From: Auanema rhodensis
Lineage: Eukaryota; Nematoda; Chromadorea; Rhabditida; Rhabditidae
NCBI GenBank assembly: GCA_964057225.1
Contig: OZ059898.1
Location: 806,001-870,000, forward strand
DNA: 64,000 nt
Direction: 5' to 3'
This document shows, one piece after another, positions 13,601-25,696 of the stretch. Under the pieces are notes generated by a model. It searched no databases and was not told the DNA's origin. It worked only from the letters and a program-made list of their open reading frames with translations. The position numbers and the translations under genes are program-made. The stretch's first letter is position 1. Each line of letters begins with the position of its first letter.

Positions 13601-16600
13601 ATTGCAACAGATACTTTCGAAAGACATTTTGAAGTTATGAAGAAAGTTTTTGAAGCGCTGAAACAAGCAAATTTATCGTTGAAAGCGGTTAAATGTAAAC
13701 TTTTACAAAACGAAGTGGATTATTTGGGCCACAAAGTAAACGGAGAAGGTATTCACGCCGATCCAAATAAAATTGAGGCAATTTTAAAGTATCCCTTACC
13801 AAATACAATTGCTGAACTAAGAACATTCTTGGGAATGGCGTCGTATTACAGAAAATTTGTGCTAAATTTCGCAGCAATTACTAAACCAATGCACGAAATG
13901 ACAAGTGAAAAAAGTAAATGGGAATGGACCCGAGAGAGAAAAGAGGCTTTTGAAATTCTAAAGAAAAAGCTCACTCAAGCTCCTGTACTAATACAGCCTG
14001 ACTGGGAAGGTGCAAATAGCGGTAAAAACCCATATATTATATACACTGATGCGTGTGCATCTGGTGTAGGAGCGGTGTTATGTCAGAAAGCAAAAGATAA
14101 TTTTCTACACCCGATTGCCTTTGTTTCTAAAGGTTTGTCGAAAGCGGAAAAAAATTATCATGTAACAGACTTAGAAGCTCTGGCTATTGTATTTGCGCTA
14201 GAGAAGTTTCAATATTACATTTATAATACTGAAAAAACAGTTGTGAAAACTGATCATCAACCATTGACATGTCTGTTCAAGAAGACAGCAAGTGGGAGAA
14301 TGTTGAGATGGAGCCTCATGGTACAGCGATACAGAATAACTATTGAATATGTCAAAGGAAAAGGAAATGTTATAGCGGACGCATTATCGCGAGGTGTTCC
14401 AGTTCAAGATAATTTTGATCTTGAAAGTGACTCAGATATAAAATATATTTGTTCGTTACAAATGAGAGATAATATAGCTGAATTAATGATGAATGAAAAT
14501 TACAAAAATATTATCAATCTCAGAAGGGATGAAAAACTCACAGAGAGAATTTTTTTGCCAAAACTGGCACATAAACTATTTGTCGGTGATTTTCTAATTG
14601 CAAAAGAAAACTTGTATTATATCAACGAGAAGGGTGAGAAATTATTAGTCATTCCTCCGTCAAAAAGATATGATATATATAAAGAAGCTCATGAAGGATT
14701 ATTTGGAGCTCATTTTGGACCGAAAAAAATTATACGTTCTCTGAAGAGACAATTTTTTTGGGAAGGCTTAGACTCAGATGTGAGAAAATGGCACAGTGAG
14801 TGTAAAAAGTGCTTTTTAGCAAACAATAAAACAAAAAGTAAGCCATTATTACAGCCATATCGAACAGAAAAACCTTATGAGCTAGTTGGAATTGATGTCA
14901 TGGATCTAGGTAGAACCACATCCAACAATCGTTATGTAGTAGCCGTAATAGACCATTTTAGTAAATGGTTAGGTGCATACGCAGTACCAGATAAATCTGC
15001 AGCAACAATAGCTGATATAATAGTTAAAAAATGGATATGTGAAGGCGCCAAATGGCCTAAACAGTTCCTGTCTGATAAAGGAAGCGAATTTGTTAACAAA
15101 ATAGTGGAAGAAATAAAAAAGATAACCAAGATCGAATGGATCACCACCATGGGATATAATCCTAGACAAAACGGTATAACAGAGAGAGTGAATTTAACAA
15201 TTCAAAGAGCTCTGAAAAAGGCAGGAAACAGTCCGTCTGAGTGGGACAAGTTACTTCCGTTTGTAACATATGCGTATAATACAACACCACACGAAGCAAC
15301 TGGTGAATCCCCGTTTTTTATTTTACATGGGTTCGAACCATATTTGGTATCTAATATTGTAGAACCAACTAAACCAAGTTTAGTAGAGTATGAATTAGAT
15401 GAATATAAAGTTGATTTGTTGGAGGGATTTAGACTATCACGAAATATAGCAATAGAACGGAACGATAAAGAGCGTGAAAAATTCAAAATGTATTACGATA
15501 AGAAAAATTGTAAAAACATACAAGAATTCAAAGTAGGAGATAGAGTATATCTGAAAATGATAAACGAAAAAAGTAAACATGTCAATAAAAAATTGATAAA
15601 TGATTTGAAGGGACCATATCGTATAATAGAGTCTTATAAGACGTCGGCATTAATCACCGAAATTTCGGGAAAAGGCGAACCTTTGAAGATACAATACGAT
15701 CTTCTGATAAGAATTCCATCTACGATAGATGATAAACCAGTTGAAACGGTTAGAAGACGCAGAGAAATCATAGTTAAAAGGATACACTACAAAAATATTG
15801 GAGAGGATAGTAGTTATAGTAATAAAATTATTTTTTATAGAAACCTCACGATAAAACCCAAAGATGCTTGTCATCCACTGTATGAATGCGATGGTCTGAT
15901 ACAACTACCGGATGGAAAAAGACAAATATGCTCGTTCAAAACGGTTACTTATGGAGATCTGTTGAACAATAAATGTCCTACACCGTTGAAAGGAATTAGA
16001 GTTAGGAATACCTTCAGGTTAGCTCAATTCCTACAAGTAATGAAGGATCCAAGGATTTGGATCAATGAGAAGTTGGCTCATATAAATCGTATGAACGTCC
16101 ACCCTGATGTTGAGAGTATGGCTGATGCAATAATATTACAAAAACAAAATTGTTTGCACTCTAAGATCAACTTTTCGTTATTTGAGAATTTTCACATCAC
16201 CTGCGAAAACCCAGTGGAATTCAACATGTCAAGCGATGACATTTCTAAAGCGTTTTTGATTGCGTCTGAAAAATTAAATCGTTCTGCAAAACCTTCCGAT
16301 AAAGATCTTTTGTTTGTTCCAAAAAGGATGAATGCGGCAAAAGATTTCAATTTTCCTTTCGGAAATTGTATCACCTATGAAAATTTATCAAATGATGTTA
16401 TTTCAAAATTGTTGACTTATTGTAACGTACGTTATGTACTAATTGTATTACCGCTGATCTCCGAAGAAAACGAAGCAGACAAACTGATTAAACAACTGGG
16501 AAGATTAGGTTGTGCCCTGAATGCACAAATAATATTGATAAGTCCTATTGCAAGATTTGATGACAACACATTCTTTGATAGCATGCGAACATGGCAAAAA

Positions 16601-16942
16601 GTACATGAATGTTTTGCCACAGAATGCACAACACGTAATGATAAGTTATGGATACAATATATAGGCTGTCGAGGTGATGACGTTGCTTTAGTAACGCACT
16701 ATTGGTTTGCTGGTGGGCCACTGCCTTATCAGAAAACATCTGATCGTATTTTGTACGAACATGTTAAGAGTTTTTTAACCATGCTACAGAAAAAACTACT
16801 ATCGTTAGGAGTTTCGTCTATGTTAAATAGAATGGAGAAACGAAAACAAACTCATATAATGAACAAAACCTTTGAAAAGAACACAAACAGAACTCTACAC
16901 AAAACGTTCAAACCATATAGCCAATTCAAAAAACAGTACTGA
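10613..16942 (+). CDS. Gag-Pol polyprotein, Ty3/Gypsy type, copy 1
   Basis: 2109 residues in one frame with no gag/pol frameshift. Order: helical, charged N-terminal extension (1-260); gag capsid-like region (about 264-450, beginning PDVPYF); one CCHC knuckle (C489, C492, H497, C502); aspartic protease DTG (571-573), with flap-end motif ILLGTNALENLG; reverse transcriptase with YIDD at 991-994; RNase H with first Asp near 1146 (TDACASG) and a later DALSR; integrase zinc site H1360, H1367, C1397, C1400 and catalytic D1428, D1488, E1524 (35 residues between the last two); a GPY motif near 1667. From about 1735 to the end is an extension I do not recognise. All visible catalytic residues are present, so it looks functional. 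The polyprotein is expected to be self-cleaved to form particles, copy the RNA and integrate the cDNA. The post-integrase stretch resembles nematode Gypsy elements from memory. Confidence 0.95.
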   Translation: MSIENETFETEQLCEMDFENVFSEVILNSLVNQTFKALEPYNEMIYKEFLEKIRNATEKKRTEQRILKTRNLVKSNLKSEIRKGKTWEFVYSMLLVMNNEGLKKPSDLSDVLKISKKRAEIIKDITDNFQLNENNIVQELLVIHETVKTLCDTFDCNLKELQQRISNSWQFQKSSLNQEDTETAMAEMILDERTRGNSVESAELKTKIKERTVRTHSKEIVEMEPNQQDQHYPYNFRGTSPLHYAGLNAQNDALLEMIRAQMLPDVPYFSNDSLEKWNQFIESFNLKYPKGTLTASSRKMLFVDKLKGEARDRYDELPETIRESSLEVIIEELHKQRVCVKRTSRLDAISSLKTLQYNSNKTLIVFCKKLEETSRKAYPEFPTRKLSFLRAQMLYEALRDCSCAIHLLETIEKSEEDLVYEKVKEIALRCERNKRVYDEQREKGRNSNRILPKLRYEKNHIDTNNYYTNDRNRYVGGIREPPSRREIICYICNKKGHSAAQCFERKKPSNNYPKRIENVEKHNEPGMRNQAEVWNKTIQTCNSITNSEIIGEQSLLSMIICEKSKKRVLIDTGSQISVMSSQALVNLMSDGVDLDRSVTQIPWKGDKYIANASGTKMNFVGAISCKVTCLESKKTSNVSFLVQKSREESILLGTNALENLGIILKFYTKEAVALQRVFIPANKSRTLKISCDEQKDSLLVSHRHDVLTGICKVDNNNSTTVIVANMTCQPTTIKKGEIVGEWESENWTEKLTALNDELKTESIDVLEMRMLDQYAKPTDPVGRAEKVIAVLEEKSGVTFDPKVKDLLENYSAIFALVDADLQQTNIVTMNIDTGDASPIRQKVRPVPFGIKNEFRGIIKDLLQRGIIEPSQSAWASPVVLVEKKDKSIRLCIDYRELNKVLKLDAYPIPTIDIILRSMNGKKIFSTFDLSSGFWQIKLSEEDKEKTSFVTSEGSFQFVVCPFGLATSPPTFQRMMDKALGDLLKSNEVFVYIDDIMIATDTFERHFEVMKKVFEALKQANLSLKAVKCKLLQNEVDYLGHKVNGEGIHADPNKIEAILKYPLPNTIAELRTFLGMASYYRKFVLNFAAITKPMHEMTSEKSKWEWTRERKEAFEILKKKLTQAPVLIQPDWEGANSGKNPYIIYTDACASGVGAVLCQKAKDNFLHPIAFVSKGLSKAEKNYHVTDLEALAIVFALEKFQYYIYNTEKTVVKTDHQPLTCLFKKTASGRMLRWSLMVQRYRITIEYVKGKGNVIADALSRGVPVQDNFDLESDSDIKYICSLQMRDNIAELMMNENYKNIINLRRDEKLTERIFLPKLAHKLFVGDFLIAKENLYYINEKGEKLLVIPPSKRYDIYKEAHEGLFGAHFGPKKIIRSLKRQFFWEGLDSDVRKWHSECKKCFLANNKTKSKPLLQPYRTEKPYELVGIDVMDLGRTTSNNRYVVAVIDHFSKWLGAYAVPDKSAATIADIIVKKWICEGAKWPKQFLSDKGSEFVNKIVEEIKKITKIEWITTMGYNPRQNGITERVNLTIQRALKKAGNSPSEWDKLLPFVTYAYNTTPHEATGESPFFILHGFEPYLVSNIVEPTKPSLVEYELDEYKVDLLEGFRLSRNIAIERNDKEREKFKMYYDKKNCKNIQEFKVGDRVYLKMINEKSKHVNKKLINDLKGPYRIIESYKTSALITEISGKGEPLKIQYDLLIRIPSTIDDKPVETVRRRREIIVKRIHYKNIGEDSSYSNKIIFYRNLTIKPKDACHPLYECDGLIQLPDGKRQICSFKTVTYGDLLNNKCPTPLKGIRVRNTFRLAQFLQVMKDPRIWINEKLAHINRMNVHPDVESMADAIILQKQNCLHSKINFSLFENFHITCENPVEFNMSSDDISKAFLIASEKLNRSAKPSDKDLLFVPKRMNAAKDFNFPFGNCITYENLSNDVISKLLTYCNVRYVLIVLPLISEENEADKLIKQLGRLGCALNAQIILISPIARFDDNTFFDSMRTWQKVHECFATECTTRNDKLWIQYIGCRGDDVALVTHYWFAGGPLPYQKTSDRILYEHVKSFLTMLQKKLLSLGVSSMLNRMEKRKQTHIMNKTFEKNTNRTLHKTFKPYSQFKKQY

Positions 16943-17056
16943 ATTGTCTTCTTAAGAGAAAAGCGATGTTCTATCATGAGTTATATATATGTGTTTTTTT
17001 GTGTTTTTTATTTTTTTGAATAAATAATTGTTGAACATCTCGGGACGCGAAGTTTC
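16943..17056 (+). other. 3' untranslated region of Gypsy copy 1
   Basis: Short AT-rich stretch between the stop codon and the polypurine tract, with T-runs and AATAAA at 17019-17024. No ORF and no envelope gene follows pol. Confidence 0.75.
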
Positions 17057-17068
17057 GAAGGGAGGGGA
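17057..17068 (+). promoter_or_regulatory. Polypurine tract of Gypsy copy 1
   Basis: GAAGGGAGGGGA, twelve purines in a row, abuts the 3' LTR. This is the expected plus-strand primer and fixes the LTR start at TGTTAAG. Confidence 0.92.
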
Positions 17069-17420
17069 TGTTAAGAAATGAGAATATTGTTAAATATATT
17101 GATTATAGAATATTATGAATGATATTTATAACAACAAAATATCATTGAAAATAACATTTAGAAACGATTGGATTCAATTACGATGAAAGAAAAAGAAGAT
17201 AAAATTGGTCTTCAAAAGAATGCTCCCTTGACAATGAAACTACCGTAATCATCTTTTGCAACCAAATTCATAATTTTGGCCTAAAAATTGTATTGTTGTT
17301 TTTTTGAAATAAATTAAAGGCAGTTTGGGATTCTGTTTTCATTTTTTGTTTGATTATTTCTATTTTTTTTTATAATAAATCGTTTGCTTATTTGATCTTT
17401 TTGTTTCCTCTAATATAACT
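17069..17420 (+). repeat. 3' LTR of Gypsy copy 1
   Basis: 352 bp, no difference seen from the 5' LTR at 9755-10106. Followed by TATA (17421-17424) and then satellite text that continues the interrupted monomer. Confidence 0.93.
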
Positions 17421-17424
17421 TATA
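17421..17424. repeat. Target-site duplication TATA, right of Gypsy copy 1
   Basis: Partner of 9751-9754. Confidence 0.85.
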
Positions 17425-20400
17425 AGTTCACACTTATATCCTCGATTTTCACCCTGAAGAATTAATTTTTTCGTTGAATAACATTGTCCATCGTCTTTGC
17501 CTTGAAAAATGGAATCTAAAAACATCTACTTTTTGCTAAATTATTTTGAAATTTTTCGAAAAAATTTTTGTCAAAATGTTTTTGGAAGCAATGTTGAGTG
17601 TACATGGAAACTCAACATACACTAATGCATCATTTTTCAAACGATCATAACTAATTTTTGTATTAAGCGTTTCTCAATGTAGTATAGTGCATTCGATGCG
17701 GATTTTTAAGCTGCGTCGATCTGTGTTATCAGATTTGCGCTAGCTTAAAAATGCACCGAGATATCAACTGATATAAGTTCACACTTATATCCTCGATTTT
17801 CACCCTGAAGAATTAATTTTTTTGTTGAATAACATTGTCCATCGTCTTTGCCTTGAAAAAAGGAATCTAAAAACATGTACTTTTTGCTAAATTATTTTGA
17901 AATTTTCCGAAAAAATTTTTGTCAAAATGTTTTTGGAAGCAATGTTGAGTGTACATAGAAACTCAACATACACTAATGCATCATTTTTCAAACGATCATA
18001 ACTAATTTTTGTATTAAGCGTTTCTCAATGTCGTATAGTGCATTCGATGCGGATTTTTAAGCTATCCTCGATTTTCACCCTGAAGAATTAATTTTTTCGT
18101 TGAATAACATTGTCCATCGTCTTTGCCTTGAAAAAAGGAATCTAAAAACATCTACTTTTTGCTAAATTATTTCGAAATTTTTCGAAAAAATTTTTGTCAA
18201 AATGTTTTTGGAAGCAATGTTGAGTGTACAAGGAAACTCAACATACACTAATGCATCATTTTTCAAACGATCATAACTAATTTTTGTATTAAGCGTTTCT
18301 CAATGTAGTATAGTGCATTCGATGCGGATTTTTAAGCTGCGTCGATCTGTGTTATCAGATTTGCGCTAGCTTAAAAATGCACCGAGATATCAACTGATAT
18401 AAGTTCACACTTATATCCTCGATTTTCACCCTGAAGAATTAATTTTTTCGTTGAATAACATTGTCCATCGTCTTTGCCTTGAAAAAAGGAATCTAAAAAC
18501 ATCTACTTTTTGCCAAATTATTTTGAAATTTTTCGAAAAAATTTTTGTCAAAATGTTTTTGGAAGCAATGTTGAGTGTACATGGAAACTCAACATACACT
18601 AATGCATCATTTTTCAAACGATCATAACTAATTTTTGTATTAAGCGTTTCTCAATGTCGTATAGTGCATTCGATGCGGATTTTTAAGCTGCGTCGATCTG
18701 TGTTATCAGATTTGCGCTAGCTTAAAAATGCACCGAGATATCAACTGATATAAGTTCACACTTATATCCTCGATTTTCACCCTGAAGAATTAATTTTTTC
18801 GTTGAATAACATTGTCCATCGTCTTTGCCTTGAAAAAAGGAATCTAAAAACATCTACTTTTTGCTAAATTATTTTGAAATTTTTCGAAAAAATTTTTGTC
18901 AAAATGTTTTTGGAAGCAATGTTGAGTGTACATGGAAACTCAACATACACTAATGCATCATTTTTCAAACGATCATAACTAATTTTTGTATTAAGCGTTT
19001 CTCAATGTAGTATAGTGCATTCGATTCGGATTTTTAAGCTGCGTCGATCTGTGTTATCAGATTTGCGCTAGCTTAAAAATGCACCGAGATATCAACTGAT
19101 ATAAGTTCACACTTATATCCTCGATTTTCACCCTGAAGAATTAATTTTTTCGTTGAATAACATTGTCCATCGTCTTTGCCTTGAAAAAAGGAATCTAAAA
19201 ACATGTACTTTTTGCTAAATTATTCTGAAATTTTCCGAAAAAATTTTTGTCAAAATGTTTTTGGAAGCAATGTTGAGTGTACATAGAAACTCAACATACA
19301 CTAATGCATCATTTTTCAAACGATCATAACTAATTTTTGTATTAAGCGATTCTCAATGTAGTATAGTGCATTCGATGCGGATTTTTGAGCTGCGTCGTTC
19401 TGTGTTATCAGATTTGCGCTAGCTTAAAAATGCACCGAGATATCAACTGATATAAGTTCACACTTATATCCTCGATTTTCACCCTGAAGAATTAATTTTT
19501 TCGTTGAATAACATTGTCCATCGTCTTTGCCTTGAAAAATGGAATCTAAAAACATCTACTTTTTGCTAAATTATTTCGAAATTTTTCGAAAAAATTTTTG
19601 TCAAAATGTTTTTGGAAGCAATGTTGAGTGTACATGGAAACTCAACATACACTAATGCATCATTTTTCAAACGATCATAACTAATTTTTGTATTAAGCGT
19701 TTCTCAATGTAGTATAGTGCATTCGATGCGGATTTTTAAGCTGCGTCGATCTGTGTTATCAGATTTGCGCTAGCTTAAAAATGCACCGAGATATCAACTG
19801 ATATAAGTTCACACTTATATCCTCGATTTTCACCCTGAAGAATTAATTTTTTTGTTGAATAACATTGTCCATCGTCTTTGCCTTGAAAAAAGGAATCTAA
19901 AAACATGTACTTTTTGCTAAATTATTTTGAAATTTTCCGAAAAAATTTTTGTCAAAATGTTTTTGGAAGCAATGTTGAGTGTAGATAGAAACTCAACATA
20001 CACTAATGCATCATTTTTCAAACGAATATAACTAATTTTTGTATTAAGCGTTTCTCAATGTCGTATAGTGCATTCGATGCGGATTTTTAAGCTGCGTCGA
20101 TCTGTGTTATCAGATTTGCGCTAGCTTAAAAATGCACCGAGATATCAACTGATATAAGTTCACACTTATATCCTCGATTTTCACCCTGAAGAATTAATTT
20201 TTTTGTTGAATAACATTGTCCATCGTCTTTGCCTTTAAAAAAGGAATCTAAAAACATCTACTTTTTGCTAAATTATCTTGAAATTTTTCGAAAAAATTTT
20301 TGTCAAAATGTTTTTGGAAGCAATGTTGAGTGTACATAGAAACTCAACATACACTAATGCATCATTTTTCAAACGATCATAACTAATTTTTGTATTAAGC

Positions 20401-23400
20401 GTTTCTCAATGTAGTATAGTGCATTCGATGCGGATTTTTAAGCTGTGTCGATCTGTGTTATCAGATTTGCGCTAGCTTAAAAATGCACCGAGATATCAAC
20501 TGATATAAGTTCACACTTATATCCTCGATTTTCACCCTGAAGAATTAATTTTTTCGTTGAATAACATTGTCCATCGTCTTTGCCTTGAAAAAAGGAATCT
20601 TAAAACATCTACTTTTTGCTAAATTATCTTGAAATTTTTCGAAAAAATTTTTGTCAAAATGTTTTTGGAAGCAATGTTGAGTGTACATGGAAACTCAACA
20701 TACACTAATGCATCATTTTTCAAACGATCATAACTAATTTTTGTATTAAGCGTTTCTCAATGTCGTATAGTGCATTCGATGCGGATTTTTAAGCTGCGTC
20801 GATCTGTGTTATCAGATTTGCGCTAGCTTAAAAATGCACCGAGATATCAACTGATATAAGTTCACACTTATATCCTCGATTTTCACCCTGAAGAATTAAT
20901 TTTTTTGTTGAATAACATTGTCCATCGTCTTTGCCTTGAAAAAAGGAATCTAAAAACATCTACTTTTTGCTAAATTATTTTGAAATTTTTCGAAAAAATT
21001 TTTGTCAAAATGTTTTTGGAAGCAATGTTGAGTGTACATGGAAACTCAACATACACTAATGCATCATTTTTCAAACGATCATAACTAATTTTTGTATTAA
21101 GCGTTTCTCAATGTAGTATAGTGCATTCGATGCGGATTTTTAAGCTGCGTCGATCTGTGTTATCAGATTTGCGCTAGCTTAAAAATGCACCGAGATATCA
21201 ACTGATATAAGTTCACACTTATATCCTCGATTTTCACCCTGAAGAATTAATTTTTTCGTTGAATAACATTGTCCATCGTCTTTGCCTTGAAAAATGGAAT
21301 CTAAAAACATCTACTTTTTGCTAAATTATCTTGAAATTTTTCGAAAAAATTTTTGTCAAAATGTTTTTGGAAGCAATGTTGAGTGTACATGGAAACTCAA
21401 CATACACTAATGCATCATTTTTCAAACGATCATAACTAATTTTTGTATTAAGCGTTTCTCAATGTCGTATAGTGCATTCGATGCGGATTTTTAAGCTGCG
21501 TCGATCTGTGTTATCAGATTTGCGCTAGCTTAAAAATGCACCGAGATATCAACTGATATAAGTTCACACTTATATCCTCGATTTTCACCCTGAAGAATTA
21601 ATTTTTTTGTTGAATAACATTGTCCATCGTCTTTGCCTTGAAAAAAGGAATCTAAAAACATCTACTTTTTGCTAAATTATTTTGAAATTTTTCGAAAAAA
21701 TTTTTGTCAAAATGTTTTTGGAAGCAATGTTGAGTGTACATGGAAACTCAACATACACTAATGCATCATTTTTCAAACGATCATAACTAATTTTTGTATT
21801 AAGCGTTTCTCAATGTAGTATAGTGCATTCGATGCGGATTTTTAAGCTGCGTCGATCTGTGTTATCAGATTTGCGCTAGCTTAAAAATGCACCGAGATAT
21901 CAACTGATATAAGTTCACACTTATATCCTCGATTTTCACCCTGAAGAATTAATTTTTTCGTTGAATAACATTGTCCATCGTCTTTGCCTTGAAAAATGGA
22001 ATCTAAAAACATCTACTTTTTGCTAAATTATTTCGAAATTTTTCGAAAAAATTTTTGTCAAAATGTTTTTGGAAGCAATGTTGAGTGTACATGGAAACTC
22101 AACATACACTAATGCATCATTTTTCAAACGATCATAACTAATTTTTGTATTAAGCGTTTCTCAATGTAGTATAGTGCATTCGATGCGGATTTTTAAGCTG
22201 CGTCGATCTGTGTTATCAGATTTGCGCTAGCTTAAAAATGCACCGAGATATCAACTGATATAAGTTCACACTTATATCCTCGATTTTCACCCTGAAGAAT
22301 TAATTTTTTTGTTGAATAACATTGTCCATCGTCTTTGCCTTGAAAAAAGGAATCTAAAAACATGTACTTTTTGCTAAATTATTTTGAAATTTTCCGAAAA
22401 AATTTTTGTCAAAATGTTTTTGGAAGCAATGTTGAGTGTAGATAGAAACTCAACATACACTAATGCATCATTTTTCAAACGAATATAACTGATTTTTGTA
22501 TTAAGCGTTTCTCAATGTCGTATAGTGCATTCGATGCGGATTTTTAAGCTGCGTCGATCTGTGTTATCAGATTTGCGCTAGCTTAAAAATGCACCGAGAT
22601 ATCAACTGATATAAGTTCACACTTATATCCTCGATTTTCACCCTGAAGAATTAATTTTTTTGTTGAATAACATTGTCCATCGTCTTTGCCTTTAAAAAAG
22701 GAATCTAAAAACATCTACTTTTTGCTAAATTATCTTGAAATTTTTCGAAAAAATTTTTGTCAAAATGTTTTTGGAAGCAATGTTGAGTGTACATAGAAAC
22801 TCAACATACACTAATGCATCATTTTTCAAACGATCATAACTAATTTTTGTATTAAGCGTTTCTCAATGTAGTATAGTGCATTCGATGCGGATTTTTAAGC
22901 TGTGTCGATCTGTGTTATCAGATTTGCGCTAGCTTAAAAATGCACCGAGATATCAACTGATATAAGTTCACACTTATATCCTCGATTTTCACCCTGAAGA
23001 ATTAATTTTTTCGTTGAATAACATTGTCCATCGTCTTTGCCTTGAAAAAAGGAATCTAAAAACATCTACTTTTTGCTAAATTATCTTGAAATTTTTCGAA
23101 AAAATTTTTGTCAAAATGTTTTTGGAAGCAATGTTGAGTGTACATGGAAACTCAACATACACTAATGCATCATTTTTCAAACGATCATAACTAATTTTTG
23201 TATTAAGCGTTTCTCAATGTCGTATAGTGCATTCGATGCGGATTTTTAAGCTGCGTCGATCTGTGTTATCAGATTTGCGCTAGCTTAAAAATGCACCGAG
23301 ATATCAACTGATATAAGTTCACACTTATATCCTCGATTTTCACCCTGAAGAATTAATTTTTTTGTTGAATAACATTGTCCATCGTCTTTGCCTTGAAAAA

Positions 23401-25692
23401 AGGAATCTAAAAACATCTACTTTTTGCTAAATTATTTTGAAATTTTTCGAAAAAATTTTTGTCAAAATGTTTTTGGAAGCAATGTTGAGTGTACATGGAA
23501 ACTCAACATACACTAATGCATCATTTTTCAAACGATCATAACTAATTTTTGTATTAAGCGTTTCTCAATGTAGTATAGTGCATTCGATGCGGATTTTTAA
23601 GCTGCGTCGATCTGTGTTATCAGATTTGCGCTAGCTTAAAAATGCACCGAGATATCAACTGATATAAGTTCACACTTATATCCTCGATTTTCACCCTGAA
23701 GAATTAATTTTTTTGTTGAATAACATTGTCCATCGTCTTTGCCTTGAAAAAAGGAATCTAAAAACATGTACTTTTTGCTAAATTATTTTGAAATTTTCCG
23801 AAAAAATTTTTGTCAAAATGTTTTTGGAAGCAATGTTGAGTGTAGATAGAAACTCAACATACACTAATGCATCATTTTTCAAACGAATATAACTAATTTT
23901 TGTATTAAGCGTTTCTCAATGTCGTATAGTGCATTCGATGCGGATTTTTAAGCTGCGTCGATCTGTGTTATCAGATTTGCGCTAGCTTAAAAATGCACCG
24001 AGATATCAACTGATATAAGTTCACACTTATATCCTCGATTTTCACCCTGAAGAATTAATTTTTTTGTTGAATAACATTGTCCATCGTCTTTGCCTTAAAA
24101 AAAGGAATCTAAAAACATGTACTTTTTGCTAAATTATTTTGAAATTTTCCGAAAAAATTTTTGTCAAAATGTTTTTGGAAGCAATGTTGAGTGTACATAG
24201 AAACTCAACATACACTAATGCATCATTTTTCAAACGATCATAACTAATTTTTGTATTAAGCGTTTCTCAATGTCGTATAGTGCATTCGATGCGGATTTTT
24301 AAGCTATCCTCGATTTTCACCCTGAAGAATTAATTTTTTCGTTGAATAACATTGTCCATCGTCTTTGCCTTGAAAAAAGGAATCTAAAAACATCTACTTT
24401 TTGCCAAATTATTTTGAAATTTTTCGAAAAAATTTTTGTCAAAATGTTTTTGGAAGCAATGTTGAGTGTACATGGAAACTCAACATACACTAATGCATCA
24501 TTTTTCAAACGATCATAACTAATTTTTGTATTAAGCGTTTCTCAATGTAGTATAGTGCATTCGATGCGGATTTTTAAGCTGCGTCGATCTGTGTTATCAG
24601 ATTTGCGCTAGCTTAAAAATGCACCGAGATATCAACTGATATAAGTTCACACTTATATCCTCGATTTTCACCCTGAAGAATTAATTTTTTTGTTGAATAA
24701 CATTGTCCATCGTCTTTGCCTTGAAAAAAGGAATCTAAAAACATGTACTTTTCGCTAAATTATTTTGAAATTTTCCGAAAAAATTTTTGTCAAAATGTTT
24801 TTGGAAGCAATGTTGAGTGTAGATAGAAACTCAACATACACTAATGCATCATTTTTCAAACGAATATAACTAATTTTTGTATTAAGCGTTTCTCAATGTC
24901 GTATAGTGCATTCGATGCGGATTTTTAAGCTGCGTCGATCTGTGTTATCAGATTTGCGCTAGCTTAAAAATGCACCGAGATATCAACTGATATAAGTTCA
25001 CACTTATATCCTCGATTTTCACCCTGAAGAATTAATTTTTTTGTTGAATAACATTGTCCATCGTCTTTGCCTTTAAAAAAGGAATCTAAAAACATCTACT
25101 TTTTGCTAAATTATCTTGAAATTTTTCGAAAAAATTTTTGTCAAAATGTTTTTGGAAGCAATGTTGAGTGTACATAGAAACTCAACATACACTAATGCAT
25201 CATTTTTCAAACGATCATAACTAATTTTTGTATTAAGCGTTTCTCAATGTAGTATAGTGCATTCGATGCGGATTTTTAAGCTGTGTCGATCTGTGTTATC
25301 AGATTTGCGCTAGCTTAAAAATGCACCGAGATATCAACTGATATAAGTTCACACTTATATCCTCGATTTTCACCCTGAAGAATTAATTTTTTCGTTGAAT
25401 AACATTGTCCATTGTCTTTGCCTTGAAAAAAGGAATCTAAAAACATCTACTTTTTGCTAAATTATCTTGAAATTTTTCGAAAAAATTTTTGTCAAAATGT
25501 TTTTGGAAGCAATGTTGAGTGTACATGGAAACTCAACATACACTAATGCATCATTTTTCAAACGATCATAACTAATTTTTGTATTAAGCGTTTCTCAATG
25601 TCGTATAGTGCATTCGATGCGGATTTTTAAGCTGCGTCGATCTGTGTTATCAGATTTGCGCTAGCTTAAAAATGCACCGAGATATCAACTGA
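17425..25692. repeat. Satellite array 2, 351-bp monomer
   Basis: 8268 bp = 22 full monomers plus two 275-bp deleted ones (junctions 18063/18064 and 24305/24306), counting the split monomer. It lies between the two Gypsy copies and is their only separation. Its right part repeats the left flank of copy 1 at an offset of 15,942 bp. A stretch around 18.9-21.3 kb matches about 1.75-4.15 kb at an offset of 17,118 bp, with shared private variants (ATTCGATTCGG; GAATCTTAAAACATC). No gene. Confidence 0.96.
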
Positions 25693-25696
25693 TATA
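25693..25696. repeat. Target-site duplication TATA, left of Gypsy copy 2
   Basis: Same sequence and same position within the monomer as at 9751-9754; partner at 33363-33366. Confidence 0.85.

Larger units (their letters stand above)
9755..17420 (+). mobile_element. Ty3/Gypsy-type LTR retrotransposon, copy 1 (complete)
   Basis: A 7666-bp element: 352-bp LTR, primer-binding site, about 490-bp leader, one 2109-codon Gag-Pol ORF, a 12-base polypurine tract and a second 352-bp LTR, flanked by TATA duplications. The domain order protease, reverse transcriptase, RNase H, integrase places it in Ty3/Gypsy. The LTRs look identical by eye and the ORF is open, so the insertion is young and structurally competent. 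It interrupts one satellite monomer without changing its phase. Activity cannot be judged from the sequence. Confidence 0.96.

Noticed and set aside
12610-16739. Short - strand ORFs within Gypsy copy 1 (and the same in copy 2)
   Set aside because: Shadows of the large Gag-Pol frame, without recognisable domains.
16943-17056. Envelope gene in the Gypsy element
   Set aside because: Only about 110 bases separate the stop from the polypurine tract, and the C-terminal extension has no signal peptide or membrane span.
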